From assembly GCF_040616545.1 (NCBI RefSeq), contig NZ_CP156688.1, positions 2,790,001-2,854,000 of the forward strand: DNA of 64,000 nt. Direction: 5' to 3'. Made by a program: the position numbers and the translations under genes. Position 1 is the stretch's first letter, and each line of letters opens with the position of its first letter. Under the pieces are notes generated by a model, which was not told the DNA's origin, ran no database searches, and worked only from the letters and a program-made list of their open reading frames with translations. The stretch comes from Akkermansia muciniphila. GTDB lineage: Bacteria > Verrucomicrobiota > Verrucomicrobiia > Verrucomicrobiales > Akkermansiaceae. This document shows, piece by piece, positions 48,427 through 58,293 of the stretch.

Positions 48427-49839
48427 ATGTCAAGCATTCAAGGCACCCTGGCCCAGTGGCGCGACCGCCTGCGCCGCAAGGAACTTTCCCCCGCCGAACT
48501 GGTCAACCTGACCGCGGACGCCATGGAGGCGGACCGGACCACCAACGCCTACATCTCCTTTGACCGCGAGTCCGCCCTCCGGGCCGCCGCCGCCGCGGAT
48601 ACCTCCAGCCCCCTGGCCGGCATCCCCATCGCCGTGAAGGACAACATCAACGTCCTGGGCCAGCCGACGCGCTGCGCCTCCCGCCTGCTGGCCCCCTATG
48701 CCTCTCCCTATGACGCCACCTCCATCCGCCTGCTGAAGGCGGCGGGCGGCATTCCCCTGGGCCGGACGAACATGGATGAATTCGCCATGGGCGCCAGCGG
48801 TGAAAACTCCGCTTACGGCGTCACGCGCAACCCGAACGCTCCGGACCACATCCCCGGCGGCTCCTCCAGCGGCTCCGCCGCCGCCGTAGCCTCCGCCACC
48901 GCCATCGCCGCGCTTGGCTCGGATACGGGCGGCTCCATCCGCCAGCCCGCCGGGCACTGCGGCATCGTGGGGCTCAAGCCCACCTACGGGCGCGTTTCCC
49001 GCTACGGCCTGGTGGCCTTCGCCTCCTCCCTGGACCAGATCGGCCCCATGACCCGGACGGTGGAAGACGCCGCCATCCTGCTCCAGGCCATCTCCGGGCA
49101 TGACCCGAAGGACTCCACGTCCGCAGACCAGCCCGTGCCGGACTTTGAAGCCGCGCTGGGCCGTGACGTGAAGGGGCTGAAGGTGGGCATCCCTGCGGAA
49201 TACTTCACCTCCGGCAACCATCCGGGCATTTCCGAGGCCGTGCAGAACACCGTGAAGCAACTGGAAAGCCTGGGCGCGGAACTGGTGGAGATCAGCCTTC
49301 CCCATGCGGACGCCGTGGTGGCCGCGTATTATATCATCGCCTGCGCGGAGGCCTCCTCCAACCTCTCCCGCTTTGACGGCGTGCGCTACGGCAAGCGGGC
49401 GGAAGACGCCAACGGCCTGGTGGAGCTCTTTTCCCGCACCCGTGAAGAGGGTTTCGGCCCGGAAGTGAAGCGCCGCATCATCCTGGGAACGTACGTGCTC
49501 AGCTCCGGCTACTATGACGCCTACTACTCCCGCGCGCAGAAAGTCCGCTCTCTGGTTGCCAAAGACTTTGCGGAAGCCTTCTCCAGGGCGGACATCATCG
49601 TGGGCCCCACCTCCCCCGCCCCCGCGCCCAAAATAGGGGATTCCGCCTTGGACCACCTCCAGACCTACCTGGCGGACATTTACACCATCCCCGCCAACCT
49701 GGCAGGGCTTCCCGCCATCTCCATCCCCTGCGGGGCGGTGAAGGAAGGGAACCTGGAACTTCCGGTCGGCTTCCAGATGATCGCTCCCCATTTCCGGGAA
49801 GACCTTCTGTTAAAAACCGGATTTGCCCTTGGGAAATAA
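48427..49839 (+). CDS. gatA: Aspartyl/glutamyl-tRNA amidotransferase subunit A
   Basis: Encodes 470 residues, close to the usual 480-490. The amidase signature is intact: Lys in IPIAVKDNINVLG (about 78), the GGSSSGSAAAVA segment (cis-Ser) and the nucleophile Ser in GSDTGGSIRQPAGHCG. The subunit supplies ammonia from glutamine to activated Glu-tRNA(Gln) or Asp-tRNA(Asn). Its presence means the organism uses the indirect route for at least one amide tRNA. Confidence 0.96.
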   Translation: MSSIQGTLAQWRDRLRRKELSPAELVNLTADAMEADRTTNAYISFDRESALRAAAAADTSSPLAGIPIAVKDNINVLGQPTRCASRLLAPYASPYDATSIRLLKAAGGIPLGRTNMDEFAMGASGENSAYGVTRNPNAPDHIPGGSSSGSAAAVASATAIAALGSDTGGSIRQPAGHCGIVGLKPTYGRVSRYGLVAFASSLDQIGPMTRTVEDAAILLQAISGHDPKDSTSADQPVPDFEAALGRDVKGLKVGIPAEYFTSGNHPGISEAVQNTVKQLESLGAELVEISLPHADAVVAAYYIIACAEASSNLSRFDGVRYGKRAEDANGLVELFSRTREEGFGPEVKRRIILGTYVLSSGYYDAYYSRAQKVRSLVAKDFAEAFSRADIIVGPTSPAPAPKIGDSALDHLQTYLADIYTIPANLAGLPAISIPCGAVKEGNLELPVGFQMIAPHFREDLLLKTGFALGK

Positions 49840-49894
49840 TCGGAATTTTTCAACGCCGGCGCACGGCAGACTGTCTCACCCGCTATCAACAATC

Positions 49895-50878
49895 ATGGAC
49901 ACCCGAGAATTCAACGAAATTATCGCCGCGAACTCATCGTGGATTTCTGCTCTCAGAACGGAGGTTGGCAAGGTGGTCATCGGCCAGCAGGCGCTGGTGG
50001 ACAGGTTGATCCTCAGCCTCCTATGCAAGGGGCACGTTCTTCTGGAAGGCGTGCCCGGCCTTGCCAAGACGCTCTCCGTTAAAGCCATGGCGGGCACGCT
50101 GCACGCGCAGTTCGCCCGCATCCAGTTCACGCCGGACCTTCTGCCGGCGGACCTGCTGGGCACCATGATCTATAATCCGGAGGAAAGGCAGTTCACGGCC
50201 AAGAAAGGCCCGATCTTCGCCAACCTTATCCTGGCGGACGAAATCAACCGCGCCCCGGCCAAAGTCCAGTCCGCCCTGCTGGAAGCCATGCAGGAACGCC
50301 AAGTGACGCTGGGTGAAACCACCTACCGCCTGCCGGACCCCTTCCTGGTGCTGGCTACGCAGAACCCCATTGACCAGGAAGGCACCTACCAGCTCCCGGA
50401 AGCCCAGCTTGACCGCTTCCTCTTCAAGGTGCTGGTCACCTACCCCACGCGGGAGGAGGAACTCCAGGTGCTGGACCTGATGGCAAGCTCCGCCAAGCCG
50501 CCGGAAACCTCCCCGGTCACCACGCCGGAACAGGTGGCGGCCTCCCGCGACCTGGTCAACCAGATTTACATTGACGACGCCGTGCGCGGCTACATCGTGG
50601 ACCTGGTGCGGGCCACCCGCTTCCCGGAAACGGTGGACGTAAAGCTGCGCGGCCTTATCCGCGCGGGCGCGTCCCCCCGCGCCACCATCAACCTGGCCCT
50701 GGCCTCCCGCGCCAACGCCTTCATGCACCACCGCTCCTTCGTCACCCCGCAGGACATCAAGGACCTGGCCCATGACATCCTGCGCCACCGCATCCTGCTC
50801 TCTTATGAGGCGGAAGCGGAAAACATCACCACGGACGACGTCATTGACCACATCCTGACGAAGGTCCCCGTGCCGTGA
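49895..50878 (+). CDS. MoxR-family AAA+ ATPase
   Basis: Encodes 327 residues from ATG 49895 (MDTREFNEIIAANSSWISAL). Walker A GVPGLAKTLSVK (about 48), Walker B NLILADEINRAPAK (about 105), sensor ATQNPIDQEGTYQLPEAQLD, and an arginine-finger-like RGLIRAGASPRATINLALAS are all present. MoxR proteins act as chaperones with VWA partners; here DUF58 and Bat VWA genes follow directly, the standard operon. It starts the moxR-bat unit. Confidence 0.95.
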   Translation: MDTREFNEIIAANSSWISALRTEVGKVVIGQQALVDRLILSLLCKGHVLLEGVPGLAKTLSVKAMAGTLHAQFARIQFTPDLLPADLLGTMIYNPEERQFTAKKGPIFANLILADEINRAPAKVQSALLEAMQERQVTLGETTYRLPDPFLVLATQNPIDQEGTYQLPEAQLDRFLFKVLVTYPTREEELQVLDLMASSAKPPETSPVTTPEQVAASRDLVNQIYIDDAVRGYIVDLVRATRFPETVDVKLRGLIRAGASPRATINLALASRANAFMHHRSFVTPQDIKDLAHDILRHRILLSYEAEAENITTDDVIDHILTKVPVP

Positions 50879-50972
50879 CGCCAGGAGGCGGTTCCCCCGT
50901 CCGCCTTATCCTTCAGGCCCTGCGGGGCGCCTCATGAAAACCTGATTGAACTCAAACAGGGAGGATTAATTC

Positions 50973-51863
50973 ATGGATAAAGCCTCAGACATTCTCAAGC
51001 GCGTGCGCCGCATTGAACTACGCGCCAGGCATCTGGCCACGGAAAACTTTGCCGGGCAATACCAGTCCGGCTTCCGCGGCCAGGGGCTGGACTTTGACGA
51101 CTTCCGGGAATACATGCCGGGGGACGACCCCCGCTTCATTGACTGGAAGGTGACGGCCAGGATGAACTCCCCCTTCGTGCGCCGCTTCCGGGAGGAACGG
51201 GAGCAGGCCGTCATTCTGGCGGTGGACGTCAGCGGCTCCATGCACTACGCCTCCTCCGCGGCCCGCGCCTCCAAGCTGGATTACGCGGCGGAAGTGGCGG
51301 CGGTGCTCGCCTTCAGCGCGGCCCAGAGCGGGGACAAGTGCGGCCTGCTCATTTACGGGAACAGCCATTCCCGGTACATCCCCCCGGCCAAGGGCATCAA
51401 GCAGACCCTGCGCATCGTGCGCGAAATCGTAGCCAGTAAAAACGACGGAACGGACCAAAGCATCTCGGACGTAGCGCGCCAGCTCGTCCTTTCCCAGAAA
51501 AAAGCGGCCATGGTGATCATGATCAGCGACTTCTGGAGCGAGCACAACAAGGCCGCCCTGGGCCAGCTCAACTTCAAGCATGACTTCATCCCCATCCGTG
51601 TGGCGGATCCCATGGAACTCCACCTTCCGGACGCCGGGCGCGTTATCCTGAAAGACCCGGAAACCGGCCGGAGCATGTTCCTGAACCTCTCCCGCCAGGA
51701 CGTCCGGGAAGCCCACGCCAACGTCGTGCACCTGCACCGTGAAAAATGGACGCAGGATTTCCGCCGCCTGGGCATTGACTTCCTGGACCTTCAAACTACG
51801 GACAACTTCATGCCGCCCCTCCAGGCCCTCTTCTCCAGAAGGTCCCGCAAATTCTCACGCTAA
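50973..51863 (+). CDS. DUF58 protein with VWA-like fold
   Basis: Encodes 296 residues. The DUF58 signature appears early (GQGLDFDDFREYMPGDDPRF, IDWKVTARMNSPFVRRFREE). A VWA-type MIDAS motif lies in VILAVDVSGSMHYASS (about residue 85), followed by the second metal region near AQSGDKCGLLIYG. It is the usual partner of MoxR. No membrane segment is seen, so it acts at the cytoplasmic side. Confidence 0.92.
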   Translation: MDKASDILKRVRRIELRARHLATENFAGQYQSGFRGQGLDFDDFREYMPGDDPRFIDWKVTARMNSPFVRRFREEREQAVILAVDVSGSMHYASSAARASKLDYAAEVAAVLAFSAAQSGDKCGLLIYGNSHSRYIPPAKGIKQTLRIVREIVASKNDGTDQSISDVARQLVLSQKKAAMVIMISDFWSEHNKAALGQLNFKHDFIPIRVADPMELHLPDAGRVILKDPETGRSMFLNLSRQDVREAHANVVHLHREKWTQDFRRLGIDFLDLQTTDNFMPPLQALFSRRSRKFSR

Positions 51864-51880
51864 CCCCTTCCCCGCCAGCC

Positions 51881-52495
51881 ATGCCAGCCCCCGCCACCTT
51901 CCAGACTCCCCCCACGGCCATTCCGGAGCCGCCGGCCTTCCCCACGCTGATGGAGACGCAATCCCCGGACGCCTACCTTCAAGCGGGCTTCTGGGATACG
52001 TGGGGCATCTGGATCATGCTCGCTGCCATCCTGCTGGCCGTCGCCATTGCCGTTATCGTACTCATCCGCAGGAAGGGGCAAACGCCCCCCGCTCCGCTCA
52101 GCCCGGCGGAAACCGCCATCCGGGACATCACGACGCTCCGGGAAACGCATCCCTCCCTCAGGCAGGCTGCCGTGGAATTCTCCCTTCTCCTCCGCAAATA
52201 CCTGGTGGGGGAAACCAAAGACCCGGCGCTGTATGAAACCCAGCAGGAATTCAACCGCCGGGCGGACGCGCTCACCGCGCTCCCCTCCGAACTCCAGGGC
52301 CCCACACGCGACCTGCTGGACCGCATGGCCTCCCTGAAATATGAGCCGGACACCCCGGAAAACGACTCCCTGGTCAACGAACTGGCGGACGACACAGTCC
52401 AACTTATCAATGACATAGAAGACGATGCCCGCCGCACGAAAGAGGAAACGGACCTCGTCGTTAAAAAACCTTCCCCCCGCTCCAACCAACGCTAG
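51881..52495 (+). CDS. DUF4381-like one-TM protein of the bat operon
   Basis: Encodes 204 residues. A Pro-rich N-terminal part precedes one TM segment (GIWIMLAAILLAVAIAVIVL, about 43-63), and the C-terminal half is a charged helical cytoplasmic domain (AVEFSLLLRKYLVGETKDPA). Position between DUF58 and BatA is where a short membrane protein of the DUF4381 type occurs in Bat operons. It ends seven bases before batA. Confidence 0.75.
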   Translation: MPAPATFQTPPTAIPEPPAFPTLMETQSPDAYLQAGFWDTWGIWIMLAAILLAVAIAVIVLIRRKGQTPPAPLSPAETAIRDITTLRETHPSLRQAAVEFSLLLRKYLVGETKDPALYETQQEFNRRADALTALPSELQGPTRDLLDRMASLKYEPDTPENDSLVNELADDTVQLINDIEDDARRTKEETDLVVKKPSPRSNQR

Positions 52496-52501
52496 CACAC
52501 C

Positions 52502-53488
52502 ATGACGGAACACTTCCAATTCGCACAACCTGAATGGCTCTACGTCCTTCCCTTCATCTTGTGCCTCATCATCCTCCGCCGCAGGCGGGGAGCGGAAGGC
52601 TCCATCACCTACCCCACCGTGCGCTTCATCGCCTCCCTGGCCCGCAATCCCCAATCCCTGGCCGGGAAAATAGGGGCCATTTGCTTCGTGCTCGCGGCGG
52701 CAGCCATCGCCATCGCGCTGGCGCGCCCCCAAAACGTGGAAGATAAAACCTTCCGCACCGTCAACGGCATTGACATCATGATCGCCTTTGACCTCTCCTA
52801 CTCCATGGAGACGCCGGACATGGTCCTCAACCGCATGCCCATCAACCGCCTGGTGGCGGCCAAGCACGTCATCACCCAGTTCGTGGACAGCCGCCCGGAC
52901 GACCGCATCGGCGTGGTGGGCTTTGCCGGAAAGACCAAATCCTTCTGCCCCCTCACGCTGGACCACGCCCTGGTAAACAGCATCATCCGTGACTTTCACC
53001 TGCGCATGATCCAGGCAGACGGAACGGCCATCGGCTCCGCCATCGCGGCGGCGGCCACTCGGCTGGACGACCGCAAGGACACCAAATCAAAAATCATCAT
53101 CCTGGTAACGGACGGCGCCTCCAACTCCGGCCAGATATCCCCGCTGGTGGCGGCGGAAAACGCGGCCAAACTGGGCATCAAGATTTACACCATTGCCGTG
53201 GGCACGGAAGAAGGCACCCTGGCGAACGGAATGGTGGTGCAAAGCGAATTTGACGAACCCACCCTGCGGAAAATAGCCCAGATTACGGGCGGGGAACACT
53301 TCCGGGCCACGAACATGGCCTCCTTCAACAAGGCGTTCACCTCCATCGGCAAGCTGGAAAAAAGCGAGGCCAAGGTGCAGACCGTCCGCCACATTGAGGA
53401 ATACTTCATGTACTTCCTTGTCACGGGCGCCGCGCTGACTCTTCTGGGCCTCTCCCTGCAAGTGCTCAAACCCGCCCCGGCCCCGTAA
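52502..53488 (+). CDS. batA: BatA, membrane VWA protein
   Basis: Encodes 328 residues. N-terminal TM region (about 9-25 and 56-76), a VWA domain with MIDAS motif DLSYSMETPDM (about residue 96), Thr and Asp ligands further on, and a C-terminal TM (FMYFLVTGAALTLLGLSLQV). It would bind metal and partner proteins in the periplasm or at the membrane face. In Bacteroides and spirochaetes Bat proteins relate to stress tolerance; that role here is inferred. Confidence 0.9.
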   Translation: MTEHFQFAQPEWLYVLPFILCLIILRRRRGAEGSITYPTVRFIASLARNPQSLAGKIGAICFVLAAAAIAIALARPQNVEDKTFRTVNGIDIMIAFDLSYSMETPDMVLNRMPINRLVAAKHVITQFVDSRPDDRIGVVGFAGKTKSFCPLTLDHALVNSIIRDFHLRMIQADGTAIGSAIAAAATRLDDRKDTKSKIIILVTDGASNSGQISPLVAAENAAKLGIKIYTIAVGTEEGTLANGMVVQSEFDEPTLRKIAQITGGEHFRATNMASFNKAFTSIGKLEKSEAKVQTVRHIEEYFMYFLVTGAALTLLGLSLQVLKPAPAP

Positions 53489-53506
53489 CACCATCCCTTC
53501 CCCGCC

Positions 53507-55807
53507 ATGACCTTCCTTTATCCCTACGTTCTGTACGCGCTCATCCTCCCGGCCCTGCTCGCGGCGGCGGCCTGGTGGCTGTGGCGCCGCCGTTCCAGAA
53601 AATGGGAAGTGCTCGTCTCACCGGAATACCGGCAGGAGCTGGTCCACGCTCCGGCCACCTGGCACCGGGTGCTCCCCGTCATCTTTGCCGTGCTGGCGTC
53701 CATCTTCGCCATCCTCTCCGTAGCCCGCCCGGTGGACGGCTATACGGAGGTAAGGGAAATCCCCAAATCCCGCAACATCCTCATCGCCATTGACTGCTCC
53801 CGCTCCATGCTCAGCAAGGACGCCTCCCCCACGCGCCTGGGAAGAGCTAAAACCGCCGCCTACGACCTGCTGGACGCCCTGCCGGGGGACAACTTCGGCA
53901 TCATCATCTTCTCCGGGGATGCCGTCCTGCTCATGCCCCTCACCCATGACCACAATGCGCTGAAGGAAACTATTGAACAGCTTCAATTCGGCTGGGTATC
54001 CCAGGGGGGAACCAACCTGGAAAACGTCGTGCGGCTGGCCCTCCAGACTTTCAAGCGGGACAAGGAGGCGGACGCCAGAAACGCCCTGGTCATCCTGAGC
54101 GACGGGGAAGACACCGTCAACATCACCTACAAGACGGCGGAAGCCGCCCGGCAGCATGAACTCATCATCGTCACGGCGGGCATCGGCACCACCATCGGCA
54201 CCACCATTCCGGATGAACAATCCCCCTCCGGCCTGTACCGGGACCGCCGCGGCCAACATGTCGTTTCCAAGCTCAACCCGGAAAGCCTGCAATACCTGGC
54301 CCGGCAGACGGACGGCCAGTATGTGCAGCTCTCTGACGGAGCCGCGCTCAACCGCTTTGTCAAGGACATTGCGGACCGCCTGGATGTCACGGAAGGAAAG
54401 GAGGAAGTGCGCCGCGTGCCGAACGACCGCTACGTCATCTTTGCCGTTCCGGCCCTGATCTGCCTGATCCTCACCCTTCTTGCCGGCACCCGCTGGCGCT
54501 CCTTCCGCCGTTCCGGACGCCGCGGCATGGCCGCCCTGGGAGCCATGCTCCTGCTTTCCGCCGGACTGCTGGGCACGGAGGCGCGAGCGGACACGGGCGC
54601 CCTGGACAATGTCACGGACCTGCTCCGCACGGGAAAAACGGAGGAGGCCGTCAAGTCCATTGACGAGATGCTTTCCGCGCCGGACCTGGCGCAAGAAACG
54701 CGCCAGGCGCTGGAATTCGCCAAAGGCTGGCTGGAACAGAAGGAAGGCAACGCCAAGGAAGCCGCGGAAGCCTTCTCCCGGGCGCTCCTTTCTCCCAAAG
54801 CCAGCCTTCAGGCGGACTCCCACTTCAACCTTGGCAACCTGGAAGCCGCCCAGGCACGAAAAACCATGACCTTCTCCAAGCCGGACGAGGAACAGCCTCA
54901 GGCCCGGCCCTCCTCCATTGATGACCAGATCAAGGAAATAGATGCCCGGCTGGCAAAAATTCCCGTGGCAAAAGAACACGTCAAGGAGGCCGTCAAGCGC
55001 TTTGACGATGCCATTAATGCCTACCGTTCCCATGAAGGAGCCGCTGCCAACAGGGAAGACATGCTCCGTTACGACAAGGAGCTGGACGAATACCGCAAAC
55101 AGCTTGAGGAACTAAAGAAGAAATTGGAAGAGGAAAAGAAAAAACAACAAGATCAGCAGAACAAGGATCAGCAGAACAAGGATCAGCAGAACAAGGATCA
55201 GCAGAACAAGGATCAGCAGAACAAGGATCAGCAGAACAAGGATCAGCAGAACAAGGATCAGCAGAACAAGGATCAGCAGAACAAGGATCAGCAGAACAAG
55301 GATCAGCAGAACAAGGATCAGCAGAACAAGGATCAGCAAAACAAGGACCAGCAGGACAAGGACCAGCAGGACAAGGACCAGCAGAACAAGGACCAGCAGG
55401 ACAAAGATCAGCAAAACAAGGACCAGCAAAACAAGGACCAGCAGGACAAGGACCAGCAGGACAAGGACCAGCAGGACAAGGACCAGCAAAACAAGGATCA
55501 GCAAAACAAGGAGCAGCAAAACAAGGATAACGCCCAGGACCGGGAAAACCGGAATGAGATGAAAAACGCCCAGCTCCCTTCCTCTCCGGAAAAAGACAAG
55601 CTGCCGGAAACGCCGGGAGCGGAGCAACCGCAGCCCCAGCCGCGCCCGGAAGGTGACAAGCCCGTACCGGTAGCCACGCAAAAGGAAAGCAAGGAGGAAA
55701 AGGAACGCCGTGAAGCCAGAGCCATCCTGATGGAACGCAGGGATATTGAGCCAGGGTGCCCCGTTCCCCAGCGCTCCCCGGAAATTCCCCCGGACAAGGA
55801 CTATTAA
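53507..55807 (+). CDS. BatB-BatC fusion with QQNKD repeat
   Basis: Encodes 766 residues. BatB part: TM segments near the start, VWA MIDAS DCSRSMLSKDA (about 97), and a TM pair (AVPALICLILTLLAGTRW at about 310, then ALGAMLLLSAGLLGTEARA at about 345). BatC part: TPR-like helices (VKSIDEMLSAPDLAQETRQA, WLEQKEGNAKEAAEAFSRAL). Then a Lys/Glu helix (about 527-550) enters a 125-residue stretch of DQQNK pentapeptides encoded at 55151-55525, and a Pro/Gln-rich tail. Elsewhere BatB and BatC are usually separate genes. The repeat likely forms a flexible charged spacer. Confidence 0.88.
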   Translation: MTFLYPYVLYALILPALLAAAAWWLWRRRSRKWEVLVSPEYRQELVHAPATWHRVLPVIFAVLASIFAILSVARPVDGYTEVREIPKSRNILIAIDCSRSMLSKDASPTRLGRAKTAAYDLLDALPGDNFGIIIFSGDAVLLMPLTHDHNALKETIEQLQFGWVSQGGTNLENVVRLALQTFKRDKEADARNALVILSDGEDTVNITYKTAEAARQHELIIVTAGIGTTIGTTIPDEQSPSGLYRDRRGQHVVSKLNPESLQYLARQTDGQYVQLSDGAALNRFVKDIADRLDVTEGKEEVRRVPNDRYVIFAVPALICLILTLLAGTRWRSFRRSGRRGMAALGAMLLLSAGLLGTEARADTGALDNVTDLLRTGKTEEAVKSIDEMLSAPDLAQETRQALEFAKGWLEQKEGNAKEAAEAFSRALLSPKASLQADSHFNLGNLEAAQARKTMTFSKPDEEQPQARPSSIDDQIKEIDARLAKIPVAKEHVKEAVKRFDDAINAYRSHEGAAANREDMLRYDKELDEYRKQLEELKKKLEEEKKKQQDQQNKDQQNKDQQNKDQQNKDQQNKDQQNKDQQNKDQQNKDQQNKDQQNKDQQNKDQQNKDQQNKDQQDKDQQDKDQQNKDQQDKDQQNKDQQNKDQQDKDQQDKDQQDKDQQNKDQQNKEQQNKDNAQDRENRNEMKNAQLPSSPEKDKLPETPGAEQPQPQPRPEGDKPVPVATQKESKEEKERREARAILMERRDIEPGCPVPQRSPEIPPDKDY
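55151..55525 (+). repeat. 25-unit 15-base minisatellite inside batB-batC
   Basis: The unit GATCAGCAGAACAAG encodes DQQNK. Twelve consecutive identical copies (55151-55330) are followed by 13 units with single-base variants, such as GAC for GAT and GAC for AAC (DQQDK). Because 15 is a multiple of three, copy-number change keeps the frame, so spacer length can vary between strains by slippage. The identical block suggests recent expansion. Confidence 0.97.
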
Positions 55808-55854
55808 CCTTCACCCTCTTCATTATTAACCCCTTCAAATCACACCGCAACATC

Positions 55855-58269
55855 ATGAAAAAATTGTTCGCCATTCTTTCACTCTTCTTCTGCATGGCCA
55901 TCACGGCCATGGCGCAGCAGGTGGTCACCACCTGGCTGTCTGACGCCGTGGTGCCGGGAGAACAGACCCGCCTGTTCATCATCCTGACGGACGGCAGCAT
56001 CGCCCGCCAGGACCCGCTCCCCAGGGTGAAAGGCGCCAGCCTGCGCTGGGTCAGCCAGGGCAACTACATCCGCTGGCCCGGGTCCCCCAACCAGTCCGCC
56101 TTCCTGATGGCCATTGAAGTCACGCCGGATGAAGTGGGCACCGTGGAAATCCCCTCCCTCACCCTCCAGGCCAACAACGGGCGCACCTACACCACGCTTC
56201 CCCAGACGCTGACCGTTTACCCGTACAGCGCCATCAAGTGGAACACGCTGAACATGAACGGAACCACCGTGCCGTACGGCATGCTGTGGCATGTGGACAA
56301 CCAGAGGCCCTACGTGCACCAGCCGGACCGCTGCGAACTGAAGATATACGCTCCGGAATACATCCTGGAATACACGGCCCCCACCATCACCACCTCCAAC
56401 CTGGCCACCTGGCGCTTTGAACCCACGCTGGTGGAACTGCTCCGCGGACAGCCCCGCGGTTCCGTGCTCTATAAAGGCGTAAACTGGAACGTCATGACCT
56501 TCCAGAGCACCCTGTTCCCGCTGCGCGCAGGGGAAGTCACCGCCGCGGGCACCGTTACGGCCCGCGCCACGCTGCCGGAGGCGGATCCCCTCATCGCCAA
56601 CTTCATCCGCTCGGAAGTGCTGGTGGAAATGTCCATCCCGGAAGTAAAAATCACGGCGCAGGAACTCCCGGAGGGAGCGCCAGCCTCCTTCACCAACGCC
56701 GTAGGGGAATTCCGCATCTCTTCCAGCACGGATGCACGGGACCTCAGCGCCAATGAACCCATCACCGTCAAGATCAAAGTGACAGGCACGGGCAACATCC
56801 ACAGCATCGCCTGCCCTGCCCTCACGGACGCCTCCAACTGGAAGCTCTACCCGCCCAACAAGCTGGACCCGGGCCAGAACACCCGCACCATCCAGGGGAC
56901 CGTGGAATTCCAGCAAATGCTGCGCCCCATTGCCCAGACGGATGCCATTCCCCCCTTTGAACTCACTTTCTTTGACCCCAGCACGCAACAGTACAAAACC
57001 GTGACCACCGCCCCCATTCCGCTGGAATGGAAGGCCTCCGCCATCACCGGAGCGGCGGTCGGAGCCGCTGCGCCCGCCACACCTCCCCCCGCGGGCACCA
57101 TCCCGGTAGCGGACATGACGGACATCTACGGCCTCATGCCCGCATCCGTCATGAACGCCCTGACCGCCCCGGCCCACTGGGGATGGTACTTCCTGGCTTA
57201 CATCCCCGCCGTCGTCCTGCTGGGCATGGCTCTCATCCGCTACATCCGGAAAGTCCAGAAGGAAAGCTTCACGGCCAGGGAGCGCATGCGTTCCTTCAGG
57301 AGGCTCGCCTCCACCCCGCGCCACGCCAGCTCCACGGAATTCCTGCGCGCCGCAGGCAACTTCATTGAAAGCTACATCCCGCCCACCAAACAGAATGAAG
57401 AAATGAAAACGATCCTTCAGCTCCGGGATGACACGGCGTTCAAGCCCTCCGGCTCTGCGGACGAACTGCCGCATGCGGAACGCCAGCACATGCTGCAAGC
57501 CATTAAAAAAGCCATTGCCAAGCTTCCCGTGGTCATCATGGCCGCCGTCCTAGCGGTGGCCCTGGCTGGAACAGCCGTAAACGCGGAGGAAGCGGACAAC
57601 CTGGGCGTACAGGCCTACGAGCAGGGGGAATACGCAAAAGCCGCGGACTATTTCAGCAAGGAAAGCGCCAACCCGGACCTCTCCAGGGCGGAACGCGCCT
57701 ATGCCTGCTTCGGCACCGGCAACGCCTACTACCGCATGAACAAGCCCGGACTGGCGGCTCTCAACTACCGCCGCGCTCTGGAGCTATCCCCCTACTTCAC
57801 GGAGGCCAGATACAACCTGGAATTCATTGAACGCAAGGAAGGCGCCATCCTGCCGCCGGACACCACGGAAAACCAGTGGCTCACCTACCTCAGCCATGAT
57901 GCGCTGGGCCCGGTCTCCATCCTCTCCGGAGCGGTCATGCTCACCTTCCTGGCCCTCCTGACCGTCACCCGCAGGCACGGCGCGCTGCTGACCATCCTGG
58001 CCACCCTCAGCGGCCTGGTCACCGTGGCGGCCGTCATGAACTACATCATGTACCCGGAAACGCCGGAATCCGTCCCCGCGGACCGCCTTCTTGTCGTCAC
58101 ACAAAAGACGCCCGGCAGGCATGCGGCTGACCTGGCCAGCCCGGCCATCATCACCCTTCCGGAATCCACCCCGCTCATCCTGCGCGCGGAACGCGGCTCC
58201 TGGTACTATGCCAGCACCTTCCAGAACACGCCCGTCTGGATACCCAGGACGGACGCCCAGCCGCTGTAA
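55855..58269 (+). CDS. BatD-BatE fusion
   Basis: Encodes 804 residues from ATG 55855 (MKKLFAILSLFFCMAITAMA, a signal peptide). Residues about 20-440 match BatD: beta-rich domains (VTTWLSDAVVPGEQTRLFII, NEPITVKIKVTGTGNIHSIA) and a TM near 475. The second half is BatE-like: a TM (VVIMAAVLAVALAGTAVNA, about 560), TPR helices (NLGVQAYEQGEYAKAADYFS, ALNYRRALELSPYFTEARYN), two more TM segments and an SH3-like end (LILRAERGSWYYASTFQNTP). It closes the Bat operon; a long hairpin follows at 58294-58338. Confidence 0.88.
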   Translation: MKKLFAILSLFFCMAITAMAQQVVTTWLSDAVVPGEQTRLFIILTDGSIARQDPLPRVKGASLRWVSQGNYIRWPGSPNQSAFLMAIEVTPDEVGTVEIPSLTLQANNGRTYTTLPQTLTVYPYSAIKWNTLNMNGTTVPYGMLWHVDNQRPYVHQPDRCELKIYAPEYILEYTAPTITTSNLATWRFEPTLVELLRGQPRGSVLYKGVNWNVMTFQSTLFPLRAGEVTAAGTVTARATLPEADPLIANFIRSEVLVEMSIPEVKITAQELPEGAPASFTNAVGEFRISSSTDARDLSANEPITVKIKVTGTGNIHSIACPALTDASNWKLYPPNKLDPGQNTRTIQGTVEFQQMLRPIAQTDAIPPFELTFFDPSTQQYKTVTTAPIPLEWKASAITGAAVGAAAPATPPPAGTIPVADMTDIYGLMPASVMNALTAPAHWGWYFLAYIPAVVLLGMALIRYIRKVQKESFTARERMRSFRRLASTPRHASSTEFLRAAGNFIESYIPPTKQNEEMKTILQLRDDTAFKPSGSADELPHAERQHMLQAIKKAIAKLPVVIMAAVLAVALAGTAVNAEEADNLGVQAYEQGEYAKAADYFSKESANPDLSRAERAYACFGTGNAYYRMNKPGLAALNYRRALELSPYFTEARYNLEFIERKEGAILPPDTTENQWLTYLSHDALGPVSILSGAVMLTFLALLTVTRRHGALLTILATLSGLVTVAAVMNYIMYPETPESVPADRLLVVTQKTPGRHAADLASPAIITLPESTPLILRAERGSWYYASTFQNTPVWIPRTDAQPL

Positions 58270-58293
58270 AGCCGGCCGCACTTCCCCCTTGCA

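Noticed and set aside
48430..49791. Minus-strand Gly/His/Val-rich frame opposite gatA
   Set aside because: gatA is certain from its amidase signature; the antisense product has no domain character.
55112..55681. Long Leu/Val-rich frame on the minus strand, resembling a membrane protein
   Set aside because: It is the exact antisense of the DQQNK repeat; the hydrophobic pattern is an artefact of the repeated unit.
55014..56063. Second minus-strand frame with a long run of Cys/Ala/Asp/Pro repeats opposite batB-batC
   Set aside because: Same cause: antisense reading of the minisatellite and flanks.
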